Shown: piece by piece, positions 10,204 through 17,968 of the stretch | Numbering within the stretch: the stretch's first letter is position 1 | Layout of the letters: every line of letters begins with the position of its first letter | Source of the DNA: Chrysochromulina parva | Lineage: Eukaryota; Haptophyta; Prymnesiales; Chrysochromulinaceae | Reading direction: 5' to 3' | DNA length: 62,805 bases | NCBI GenBank assembly: GCA_002887195.1 | Contig: PJAB01000020.1 | Coordinates: 1 to 62,805, forward strand | Position numbers and translations under genes: made by a program | The notes under the pieces: generated by a model | The model's database searches: none | The model's input: only the letters and a program-made list of their open reading frames with translations | Told to the model about the DNA's origin: nothing

Positions 10204-11682
10204 CTAGTCTGACTTGCCCCGCTTCTTGGGCCCCTCCACGTGCATCTCTGGACTCTCCTCGCTCCGCTGACGCTTATTCTTCTTCTTCCGCTTCACCAGA
10301 TTGTCGCCATGTTGAAGCGCATAGACAGAAGAACAATCTGCCTCGTGCTCTGCGGTGACTGCGGCCACATCTGTTTGCTCCGGCTTCGGCTCTGGCTCCA
10401 GCTGCCTGGACGATGAAGGCAACGGAGAGTGTTGCTCGCCGGGCTGTGTGCTGCTCTTCTCGCGCTTGGTCTCCAACTTGTGCTTCTTGCTGCGCGCCTT
10501 GGCCTGCAGCTCAAGCTTGTCGGCAAACGCTTGCCCTGGTGGCAGAGGGCGCTCCGCACCCTTGCGCACGAATCGTGCGAGGAAGAAGCCGATCGTCCTG
10601 TCGTCGGGGTAGGCCGTTCGAACGACAGAACGCGCAATCTCTGCCTCGTAGCCGCCGCCCTTGCCGTCGTCTGCGATCATGTGCCCGCGCCGCAGCCACC
10701 AGGGCATGGCAACATCCAGCTCAAACTCACTCTGACCTCGCAGAATGGCACGCACCACCTCCTCGTTCTCCTGCTCGTGTATGGAGCATGTGGAGTAGCA
10801 GATGGCTTGGACGGCGGGGAACTTCATCGCGTGGAGCACCAGTTCCAGCTGGTTCTCGGCCAGCTCGCGCAGGCGCCCTGGATCCGTCTCCGGAGTGCGG
10901 CTCATGCCCGAGGACGAGCACGACGGGTCGAGCAGCACGTGCGAGACTTCCCTGTATTGAGGATCGTCGGGCGACGCATCAAGGAAGGATCCCTGCTTGC
11001 ACCGGACGATGGAGGCGCCCTTCAACTGCATCATCTGCTTCAGCAGCTCACAGCGCCGCGGATTGAGCTCAAAGGCAAAGATGCGACCCTTGTTCTCCAT
11101 CACTGCAGCAAGGTGACAAGTCTTGTTGCCAGGAGCTGCGCAAGTGTCGATGACAGTCGCGCCCGCCGGAGGCGCAAGAGCCACTGCCGGGAAGCAGCTC
11201 GCCTTCTGCTGCACAATCGCTTCACCGCGGCTCACCATCGGTATTCGGCTCACATCAGATTGGCCTTTGGGCTTGAAGACCAGCAGGTCGGGCACATCGG
11301 GATCACGATAGTATGCTCGGTGCCCCGGATGTTTCGGATCAGGGCAAAGAAAATGGCCACTCTCCCGCGAGAGGGCCTTGGTCGCCGCGCCCATCCCGAT
11401 CTTGATGCTGTTGATTCGCACGTAACGTGGTAACCCCGGCAGGCGGAAGTCCTCATCCTCTTCCTGCGGCTCGCCACCCTCACTTCCGCCTCCACCCTTG
11501 CCGCCGCCACCCTTTCCGCCGCCGCCCTTGCCCTTGCCGCCACCCATGCCCTTGCCACCGCCTTTGGCGGGCGGACTGCTCGTGACCACGTGCATCACGC
11601 GGTACCCGTACAATAGTTGTCGAGTCGCTCGTTTTGCCTTCGAGATTTCCATCTTGCGCGCAATCACACCTCGCGCGCTCAT
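10204..11682 (-). CDS. NSUN5-like rRNA (cytosine-5) methyltransferase
   Basis: 492 aa from ATG 11682. It has the NOL1/NOP2/Sun fold signature: SAM-binding motif I IDTCAAPGNKTCHLA, motif IV DPSCSSSGM with one catalytic cysteine, and motif VI CYSTCSIHEQENEEVV with the second. LPRYVRINSIK upstream fits the NSUN5/Rcm1 subfamily, which methylates a cytosine of the large-subunit rRNA in the nucleolus. A Lys/Gly-rich insert of about 35 residues (GGGKGMGGGKGKGGGG and onward) interrupts the N-terminal region, and the C-terminus is a basic nuclear/nucleolar tail (KRKKKNKRQR). The frame is open upstream of the chosen start; homology supports the downstream ATG. Confidence 0.9.
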   Translation of the reverse strand: MSARGVIARKMEISKAKRATRQLLYGYRVMHVVTSSPPAKGGGKGMGGGKGKGGGGKGGGGKGGGGSEGGEPQEEDEDFRLPGLPRYVRINSIKIGMGAATKALSRESGHFLCPDPKHPGHRAYYRDPDVPDLLVFKPKGQSDVSRIPMVSRGEAIVQQKASCFPAVALAPPAGATVIDTCAAPGNKTCHLAAVMENKGRIFAFELNPRRCELLKQMMQLKGASIVRCKQGSFLDASPDDPQYREVSHVLLDPSCSSSGMSRTPETDPGRLRELAENQLELVLHAMKFPAVQAICYSTCSIHEQENEEVVRAILRGQSEFELDVAMPWWLRRGHMIADDGKGGGYEAEIARSVVRTAYPDDRTIGFFLARFVRKGAERPLPPGQAFADKLELQAKARSKKHKLETKREKSSTQPGEQHSPLPSSSRQLEPEPKPEQTDVAAVTAEHEADCSSVYALQHGDNLVKRKKKNKRQRSEESPEMHVEGPKKRGKSD

Positions 11683-11917
11683 GTTCACTCGCGCCTGTAA
11701 CACTCTGTGACCACCGTTAACATGTGGTGTGAATTCACAGTACCCGTCTGACACGGATTTCCTTCTGTGCGCTGCGCTCACTGTCACGACACCCATCATA
11801 TTGCTGCTGTTCTCGGTCGCTGCTCGATCGGCGCGTGGCGCCGTCTTGACCCGCGGACCCGCTCACGTGCTCAACCAAGAAAGGTTCGCTCGTAGACGAG
11901 CTACGTACATGCAAAGT

Positions 11918-14723
11918 ATGTCCGCCGCCGCACGTGGTGCCGTTCGCGCTGGGCTACCCTCGTCGCCTCTTCCCAGTGCTGACGCTGCCCCACCCTCCGT
12001 GCGTGGCCCGCGCGCGCAGGCGAGTCGGAGGCTCAAGTTGCCCACGGATCCGCGCTCCCCGCAGAGCTCATCTCGCGCGTACCGCCGTCCGAGAAGCTCA
12101 TACTCAACTTTGTCCTCTCGTACATCGAGGCTGAGAGGTTGCCTGCGCAACTCCTGGTCAACGGCGGGTACGTCCGCGATCTGCTACTGGGCAAGAAGCC
12201 CGATGACCTGGACCTTTCGCTCTGCCTGCGCGCCTGTGCCGCCGAGGTGACCTTCGACTCCGTCATGAAGGGCATTGAGGCTTTCGTGAACCGCCGGCCG
12301 GACCTGAACGTGTCCTCGGTAAATGTGACGACGATCCTGTCGGACACGTCCAAGGACAAGAACGTGGACACGGCGAAGGCGCACCTGCTCGTCGGGTCGC
12401 CGCCCGAGCGCATCGAGGTCGACTTCATGCCCACCATCGGCGAGGAGCAGTACGACGAGTTCGACCGCGTACCCCTCCGGGACGTGCGCGGCACCGCTGA
12501 GCAGGATGCTCTTCGGCGTGACCTCACGATCGGCGCGATGATGCTCGAGATCTCGCGCCCGCCTTCCGAGGCGCCGCCCGCGCGGGGCGGGGCCGCGGAC
12601 GCCCTTGCGGCCGCCGCCGGCCTCCGATGGACTCTCCTTGACTATTACGGTGGGCTCTCGGATGGCCTCGGATGGCCTCGGATGGCCTCTGATGGCCTCT
12701 CGGATGGCCTCTCGGATGGCCTCTGATGGCATCTGATTGCCTCACTCATCAGGTGGGCTCTCCGACATTCGCACTCGCACACTGCGCTCGCCTTATCCGT
12801 TCGGTCGCGCGCTGCACGACGTGTGGGAAGAGGTGCTGCGGACTGCCGAGGACCGGAGGACGGCAGAGGCGCTCGGGCTGCGCTTGTCTCTACAGACGTA
12901 CGTGGTGGGCCCCGTACAGCCCGGCCAAGTTCCGCTTCCGTCGCTGCCACCGCCGCTGCCACCGCCGCTGCCACCGCCGTTGTCTCCGGCGGCAGTTGGA
13001 GTCGTGTCCGCCGGATCGCCTGCCGCTCGGGATGGCTCTCTTGATTCACCGGAGGACGCAGGGACGATTGTCGCGCGCGCGCAGGCTGCTCACGACGAAA
13101 CGACGTTGCAGGTTGTCTGGTGGGTCAAGGTACTACGCGATGACCCGCTACGTGTGCTGCGCGCGCTCCGCTTTGCCGCCAAGCTCGGCTTCCGTCTTCA
13201 CGACACATTTTGGCTCGCCGTGCCCTTCTCACTCAGCTCCCTCCAGGGCAAGGTGACTCTGATGTGACTCTCAGAGAGGACGAGCCGAGCACTCTGATGG
13301 CCTCTCTGACGGCCCCGCTCATGGCTTCTCTGACGGCCTCTGATGGCCTCTGATGGCCTCTCTGATGGCCTCTCTGATGGCCTCAGATGGCCTTCGATGG
13401 GCTCTCTGATGGAAATGGCCTCTAATGGCATTCGATTGCCTCCCTCATCAGGTGGCGGGCTCTCGAAAGGTGACCGAGCTCCTCAAAATCTCAAAGTCCG
13501 GGCGCGCTCCTCTGGTGGCGTTCATGGAGCTCGCGTTTGGACGACAGATTGCCGCCGTCGCGCCGCCGACGGCGGCGGCCGAGGTCGCTGGCAGTGCTGC
13601 AGGCACGATGCACAGCCAGCTCGCGACGCTTGCGCCGGCGCTGTTTGGAGGCGCCGACCAGAGGGGTGAGTCCAACTTCCTCTCTACGCCGCACGGGTTC
13701 GACCCCGCGCTGATGAAGAGTGCCATCGAGGCGCTCCCAGCGGAGCTCGGCGAGGAGGAAGCGCTCGGCACGGCGCTGGCCGCTGCCGCGCTGGCCTGCC
13801 GCTTGCCATGGGGCGGCGAGAGAGCCGAGGCGGAGCGTGTGGCGATCGCCGAGGCCTTTGAGGCTGCGGTGGAGGTAGCACCCACACATGGGTCCAGCGC
13901 CGCCGACATCGCGTCGGATGCTGCGGCCGCCGCCGCTGCCGCAGCAGCCACCGCCGAGATGAGTATTGCGTGTGACGGGCTGTGCGCCTCCAATGACGTG
14001 CGTGCGTCGGCCGTTACCCCGCTCGCCTGCGTGAGCACTCTGCTGCGCCCGCCCGCGCCGCTCGGCATGCAAGCTCTCTTTGCGCAGGCAGCAGCCTACA
14101 ACGGCAGAGGCGGCGAGGCGGGCGGAGCCGGAGCTGGATCCAGCGGCGGAGCCGGAGCCGGAGCCGCCAGCGGCGGAGCCGGAGCTGGAGCCAGCGGCGG
14201 AGCCGCCAGCGGCGGAGGCGACGGCAGCGGCGGCGTTGCACTCAGTGGCGCCGAATTCGGGGCACTTGTGCACATGTGGGACACTCTTAAGCTTGAGAGG
14301 GTCACCCAAGGCAAGGCGTCCGCCGGCTACCTGCCCGAGTTCATCGTACGGCTTGCGGGGCTGCGCAGCTCCGCGCCAACGGCCGCGGCGCTCTCACGCC
14401 GTCTTGAGCAGCTCTCCTCGGAAGTGCACGTGGACATCAACGGCAAGGCGCTGGTCGGGATCCCCCAGCTGCCCAACCATCTGCGCGGGGTTCTGATCTC
14501 CCATCTGCACGTGCTCGGGCGCGTGCGGGGCCAGCGACTCGAGCTGCATGAGCCCGAACAGCTGCGTGCGTACCTGGAGCATGAGTGCGATGATCTGCTC
14601 CCCAAGCTGCAGGCCGAGTGGTATGAGCAGGGCGGCGACAAGCTGCGCGCCGCGTACGCGCCGCCGGGTAGGGAGAAGAAGCCGAAGCCAGGCAAGCCCG
14701 CGCCCAAGAAGCCCGCGGCTTGA
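11918..14723 (+). CDS. CCA-adding tRNA nucleotidyltransferase, four exons
   Basis: Adds or repairs the 3' CCA of tRNAs. Proposed exons are 11918-11933, 12020-12649, 12753-13252 and 13452-14723, giving 805 aa with phases 1, 1 and 0. Class II motifs: A, GGYVRDLLLGKKPDDLDL (about residues 54-71, metal-binding Asp pair); B/C, RRDLTIGAMM (about 169); the D/E region, DYYGGLSDIRTRTLRSP split by intron 2; and DDPLRVLRALRFAAKLGF (about 345). Two features are unusual: about 125 residues, including a poly-Pro run, separate GGLSDIR from DDPLR, where relatives have roughly 20; and a Gly/Ala/Ser low-complexity insert lies at 14110-14235. The C-terminus is Lys/Pro-rich. Exon 1 and the third acceptor are the least certain. 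Confidence 0.88.
11934..12019 (+). other. intron 1 of the CCA-adding enzyme gene
   Basis: 86 bp, GTGGTG...GCGCAG. The downstream exon has an in-frame stop at 11980-11982 if read through upstream, so an intron or a different start is required. Joining ATGTCCGCCGCCGCAC to GCGAGTCGGAGG keeps the frame (phase 1). The evidence is frame only. Confidence 0.5.
12650..12752 (+). other. introner-like intron 2 of the CCA-adding enzyme gene
   Basis: 103 bp, GTGGGC...CATCAG. Built almost wholly of GGCCTCTGAT / GGCCTCTCGGAT units, ending in a module GATTGCCTCACTCATCAG. GGTGGGCTCTC at 12649-12659 recurs at 12752-12762, an offset of 103 equal to the intron length. Removal joins DYY-G-GLSDIR, a conserved motif, in phase 1. 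Confidence 0.85.
13253..13451 (+). other. introner-like intron 3 of the CCA-adding enzyme gene
   Basis: 199 bp, GTGACT...CATCAG, phase 0. Many copies of CTCTGATGGC with single-base variants and the same end module GATTGCCTCCCTCATCAG as intron 2. Reading through meets TGA at 13265. A second possible acceptor at 13469 would remove six residues (VAGSRK); the first is preferred because it keeps the KV-x3-R-x3-EL pattern of the family. Confidence 0.8.
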
Positions 14724-14934
14724 CAGATTGAACGTGCTACTCGTATGACAACGGGCGCAGGGGTGACAAAATCCACATACACGACACAGGCGGTCACGCT
14801 CGCCATTCTCGCCTTTCGAACGAAACGTGTGAGTTCGTAAAACGAGTGCTGAAACACGCTACCGCGATCCTGTGGCTATATATGAAAAACACGCGGCAAC
14901 TCCTGTGTCTTGAAAAACGCAGCCCGCTGTTCGT
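14724..14934. other. convergent 3' spacer
   Basis: Separates the stop of the CCA-adding enzyme from the stop of the oxygenase gene on the other strand. Contains an AT-rich patch (CTATATATGAAAAACACG) near 14874. No gene seen. Confidence 0.3.
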
Positions 14935-16287
14935 TCACCCGTGCCCCGTGACTAACGCCTCCAAGTCTTGCAGCGTGCCACCCGCCTGGGCGACAAGGGT
15001 ATCGAGGCGCGCTCTGAGCGCGGCCTCGTCCTCGGCCGAAGGCGGCGGCGCCACATGATCACCGATGGCATACTCCGCGGGGCGCAACAATTCTCCCGCG
15101 CTCGGGTTGAGCGTGTACCAGCTAGCTAGCACGAATCGGCTCCCTCGGGTCACCTTGGCCACTCGGTGCAGGTGTTCAAAGCCGGAGGTGAAGAGCACGC
15201 AGCGACCCGCGCGAGGCTCGACCACCTCATCCTCATGCTCGTCGACGAAGACAAAATCGCCTCCCGCAAAGCCGCGGCCCTGCGTGTTCAAGTACAGCAC
15301 CGCCGAGTAGTCGTAGCTGCTCATGTTCGCACGATCGACGTGCGCCACTCCGTAACTGTACGCGTCCGGTTTCGGAGTACTGTCGCCGGGCGGCTGTGTG
15401 CGTGTGAGCATTGCGCCCGCCAGATAGAGAGGCCGCGTCTCGCCAAAGTCGCGTCGGACCGCGCAGAGCACGCGCCAGCAGAGCATGGCCACCAGCCGAA
15501 CGCCCGCCTCGCCGAGCGTACCGCGTAGCCCAGCTATTGGAAGAGCGACCACGACCGTCTCGCCGCTCTCCGCGGCTGCCTTGTCCTCCACGTCCATTCC
15601 AACGATTGAGGCTCCGATCGCAAGTGCGCACTCGCGAGGCGTCGCGAGCTCGTCAAGGAGGACGCGCTGTTGCGGGCAGCGCACCGGGCGATCGAGTGCC
15701 TCGAGGTCTCCGCCGCTGCCGACCACTGCGCGGCGCCGCTCGGCACTTAAAGGCTCCTGGCGTGCAGGGGCATGCCACACGTGCCGTAGACCTGCAACGG
15801 GGTGTGCCGCCACGGCGATGGCGCGGCGGACACGTCTGGTGCCCGCACTGCCGCCGAGCCGCTGCTTGACGAGCGTCTCCTGCAGCGAGTGCGACGTGAG
15901 CAGGCGGCGTATGCCGGTCCTGTCGTTCTCTGCTGGAAGATCTTTCTTACGCACGCGTTGAAGCTCTTCGCCGGTCCCTGCCTGCTCCTCGAGTGTCCCG
16001 GCGACGGCCGCACTGAGCATCTTGCTCGCGTGCGTGACGCGACGTCGCAAGAACACGTGCTCCCACGGGAGCAGATCGGCGGCGCAGTCAGCACTGGCGC
16101 CTCCGGCAACCACAAAATCTCGTTTGGCCGCCCGCTCGACGATTTGCACACCGCGATCGCTCGTTGCCGCCCGCGTGGTGCTTGGAGGCGTTCTCGACGC
16201 GGGTTCAAACGTCCAGCGCGTCTTCGGAGAGTCGTGAGCGAGCTCCAGGTGCAACAGGCCGCAAGCATCGACTGCGACGACCGCCAT
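14935..16287 (-). CDS. 2-oxoglutarate/Fe(II) dioxygenase of the prolyl 4-hydroxylase type
   Basis: 450 aa. The catalytic core is in the last 150 residues: iron ligands HVD in GVAHVDRANMSS and the distal His in GFEHLHRV, with 2-oxoglutarate-binding Arg in TRGSRFVLASWYT. Between them is the double-stranded-helix block YDYSAVLYLNTQGRGFAGG followed by FVFVDEHEDEVVEP. This matches P4Hc proteins such as the OGFOD3/prolyl 3- and 4-hydroxylase group. The N-terminal 200 residues, with TPRECALAI at their end, are not recognised. Substrate unknown. No signal peptide or membrane segment is evident. A large inverted repeat lies just upstream. Confidence 0.8.
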   Translation of the reverse strand: MAVVAVDACGLLHLELAHDSPKTRWTFEPASRTPPSTTRAATSDRGVQIVERAAKRDFVVAGGASADCAADLLPWEHVFLRRRVTHASKMLSAAVAGTLEEQAGTGEELQRVRKKDLPAENDRTGIRRLLTSHSLQETLVKQRLGGSAGTRRVRRAIAVAAHPVAGLRHVWHAPARQEPLSAERRRAVVGSGGDLEALDRPVRCPQQRVLLDELATPRECALAIGASIVGMDVEDKAAAESGETVVVALPIAGLRGTLGEAGVRLVAMLCWRVLCAVRRDFGETRPLYLAGAMLTRTQPPGDSTPKPDAYSYGVAHVDRANMSSYDYSAVLYLNTQGRGFAGGDFVFVDEHEDEVVEPRAGRCVLFTSGFEHLHRVAKVTRGSRFVLASWYTLNPSAGELLRPAEYAIGDHVAPPPSAEDEAALRARLDTLVAQAGGTLQDLEALVTGHG

Positions 16288-16332
16288 GACGCGAAAATAG
16301 TGTCCAACTTGGCGCGTTCTACCGGTACCCGG

Positions 16333-16500
16333 TAAACATCAGTACCGGTACCCGGTAAGTTCAAGTTCAAGTTCAAGTTCAAGTTCAACATTGCTAGCCT
16401 CGAGAGCACATTCGATAGGCTTCCGTTAGGTTCAAGGTTGTCTGTTGTTTATGAAGTCGCTTGAACTTGAACTTGAACTACCCGGTACCCGGTACTGTAC
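16333..16500. repeat. inverted repeat with GTTCAA microsatellite arms
   Basis: Left arm TACCGGTACCCGGTAAG continues into repeated TTCAAG units to about 16389. The right arm starts with TTGAAC units at 16461-16479 and continues into ACCCGGTACCCGGTACTG. The arms are reverse complements around a loop of about 70 bp. It fills the spacer between the oxygenase start and the ADP-ribosyltransferase stop. No coding capacity. Confidence 0.75.
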
Positions 16501-16529
16501 CGTATCGGCACCTCACACCCAAAGCATCC

Positions 16530-17639
16530 TTATAGTGCAAGAGGAAATGTCGCTAATTCACTCAGGACCACCTCCACCAGTCCATCGCCGTGGCGGCGTA
16601 TCTGCTCGACCTCAAAACGCATCGCAGGAAGCAGCAGCACCTCTTGCTCGTCCGGAAAGGCTGAGTACTTGCTTATGTCTGCAGCAGCGCAGTGAGATGG
16701 GTCGCGCTTGATGACGAAGAGGAGGCGAGTGGCGGGCGCAGCTGGGCTACCGGCGAAGCTGAGCGCCACCTGCCGATCGCGACTGGTCGAAGTGAATGAG
16801 TCCCACTGCACTGGCGTGCCTTCGAGCTTCGCCTGCTCATACAGGGCCACGTCATCGCATCGCAGCCCGCGGTACACCTTCGAGGCGCCATGTGGCGTCC
16901 ACAGCAGCCGCACGGCAGAGACGAGTTCAATGACCAACTCGCGCACGTCGTCGTCGGGAAGGTCAACGCCCTGACTTCTCGCCAGGGCGTTGTTGATTCG
17001 GGCATGTGAGGACGTATCCCCTGACCGCGTGTACCGGTGGAGAGCGTTGCGTAAGGCCCTTGAGTGCAGGCCATCCACGCACGCGGATCCCTCAAGTCCA
17101 CGGACCTTGAAGAGGCCGCGCCAGACGCACCGCATGATGGAGGGATCCCCGTTGGCGAGAGCTGTGTACTGGTCGATTTGGGGCGGTGGTTCCGCACCGA
17201 GGCGGCAGGTGTACCCGACCTGATGCGGGTTTGGAAAGCGACGATTTTGGCGGACGCCATCGTGCTGAGTGCCAGCCGCACGTCGAACGCTGCTGTGCTG
17301 CACCTGGACGCGGCTGCTAGTGGTCTTGTGCACCGTCACCAGACGCTGCTTTGAGATGCCGCGGCTCGCCTGATTGAGTGGCTGCACTTTGATTGCCCGC
17401 CCAAGTTGCGCCTGGCCCGCACGCGTTCCATTTCCCGGCTGGCCCGAACCTGTTCGATTGCCTTGCTGGATGGTAACAACACGCTCAGGAAGGGCGGCCA
17501 GAATGCGTGGTCTAACAACACGCTTGGGTGTGGCACCTACGACGCGTTCTTTGACAGCACGCTCTTGCACGACGGTCACGGCACGTTCGTTCATGCCCAC
17601 TTGCTGCGCGGCCTCAGTAAGGAAGCTGTCCCAGTCCAT
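16530..17639 (-). CDS. arginine-type mono-ADP-ribosyltransferase
   Basis: 369 aa from ATG 17639 (MDWDSFLTEAAQQ). The C-terminal domain carries the R-S-E triad of NAD:arginine ADP-ribosyltransferases: R in VYRGLR, the STS motif in WDSFTSTSRDRQVALSF, and ExE in PDEQEVLLLP. It therefore probably transfers ADP-ribose from NAD to arginine of a protein target, which is unknown. The N-terminal third is low-complexity and basic with recurring ERVV/KRVV units and Gln/Gly stretches, probably disordered. No signal peptide, so an intracellular role is likely. A macrodomain protein that could remove ADP-ribose is encoded at 58.5 kb; a functional link is only inference. Confidence 0.8.
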   Translation of the reverse strand: MDWDSFLTEAAQQVGMNERAVTVVQERAVKERVVGATPKRVVRPRILAALPERVVTIQQGNRTGSGQPGNGTRAGQAQLGRAIKVQPLNQASRGISKQRLVTVHKTTSSRVQVQHSSVRRAAGTQHDGVRQNRRFPNPHQVGYTCRLGAEPPPQIDQYTALANGDPSIMRCVWRGLFKVRGLEGSACVDGLHSRALRNALHRYTRSGDTSSHARINNALARSQGVDLPDDDVRELVIELVSAVRLLWTPHGASKVYRGLRCDDVALYEQAKLEGTPVQWDSFTSTSRDRQVALSFAGSPAAPATRLLFVIKRDPSHCAAADISKYSAFPDEQEVLLLPAMRFEVEQIRRHGDGLVEVVLSELATFPLAL

Positions 17640-17968
17640 GGCAGATAAACTCACTCTCTCGTGCGAAGCACAACACCTTGCACAGGCCGCGTGGAGAGGA
17701 GAGAGGGCCGAATCAAAAAAGGCAAAAACCACGCGTGCACCCGAGCAAACACCATGGGTGCTGTGAAGCGTCAGTGAGCGAGCCTCATATGTACACTAGT
17801 CGGCTCTGAAACGTCTGACTGTTTCTCTAGGCGCGTTTTTTGTCCGTTAGGGTTTTTGGATGGTTCGCTGGTCATGGGACGATGGGCCGTTCCGAGCTCC
17901 CTTTAACTCGGTCACGTATAATCACGTGAAGAGACTTGCTGACGCTGATTTCCTCTAGTGAATTACCA
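17640..17968. other. spacer between two minus-strand genes
   Basis: Upstream region of the ADP-ribosyltransferase gene and downstream region of the glycosyltransferase gene. No open frame of note and no repeat family; TTAGGGTTTTTGG near 17846 is a single occurrence. Confidence 0.3.

Noticed and set aside
10429..11433. Long plus-strand frame (334 codons) opposite the NSUN5-like gene
   Set aside because: It is the antisense shadow of a gene with clear methyltransferase motifs; GC-rich codon bias keeps the complementary frame open.
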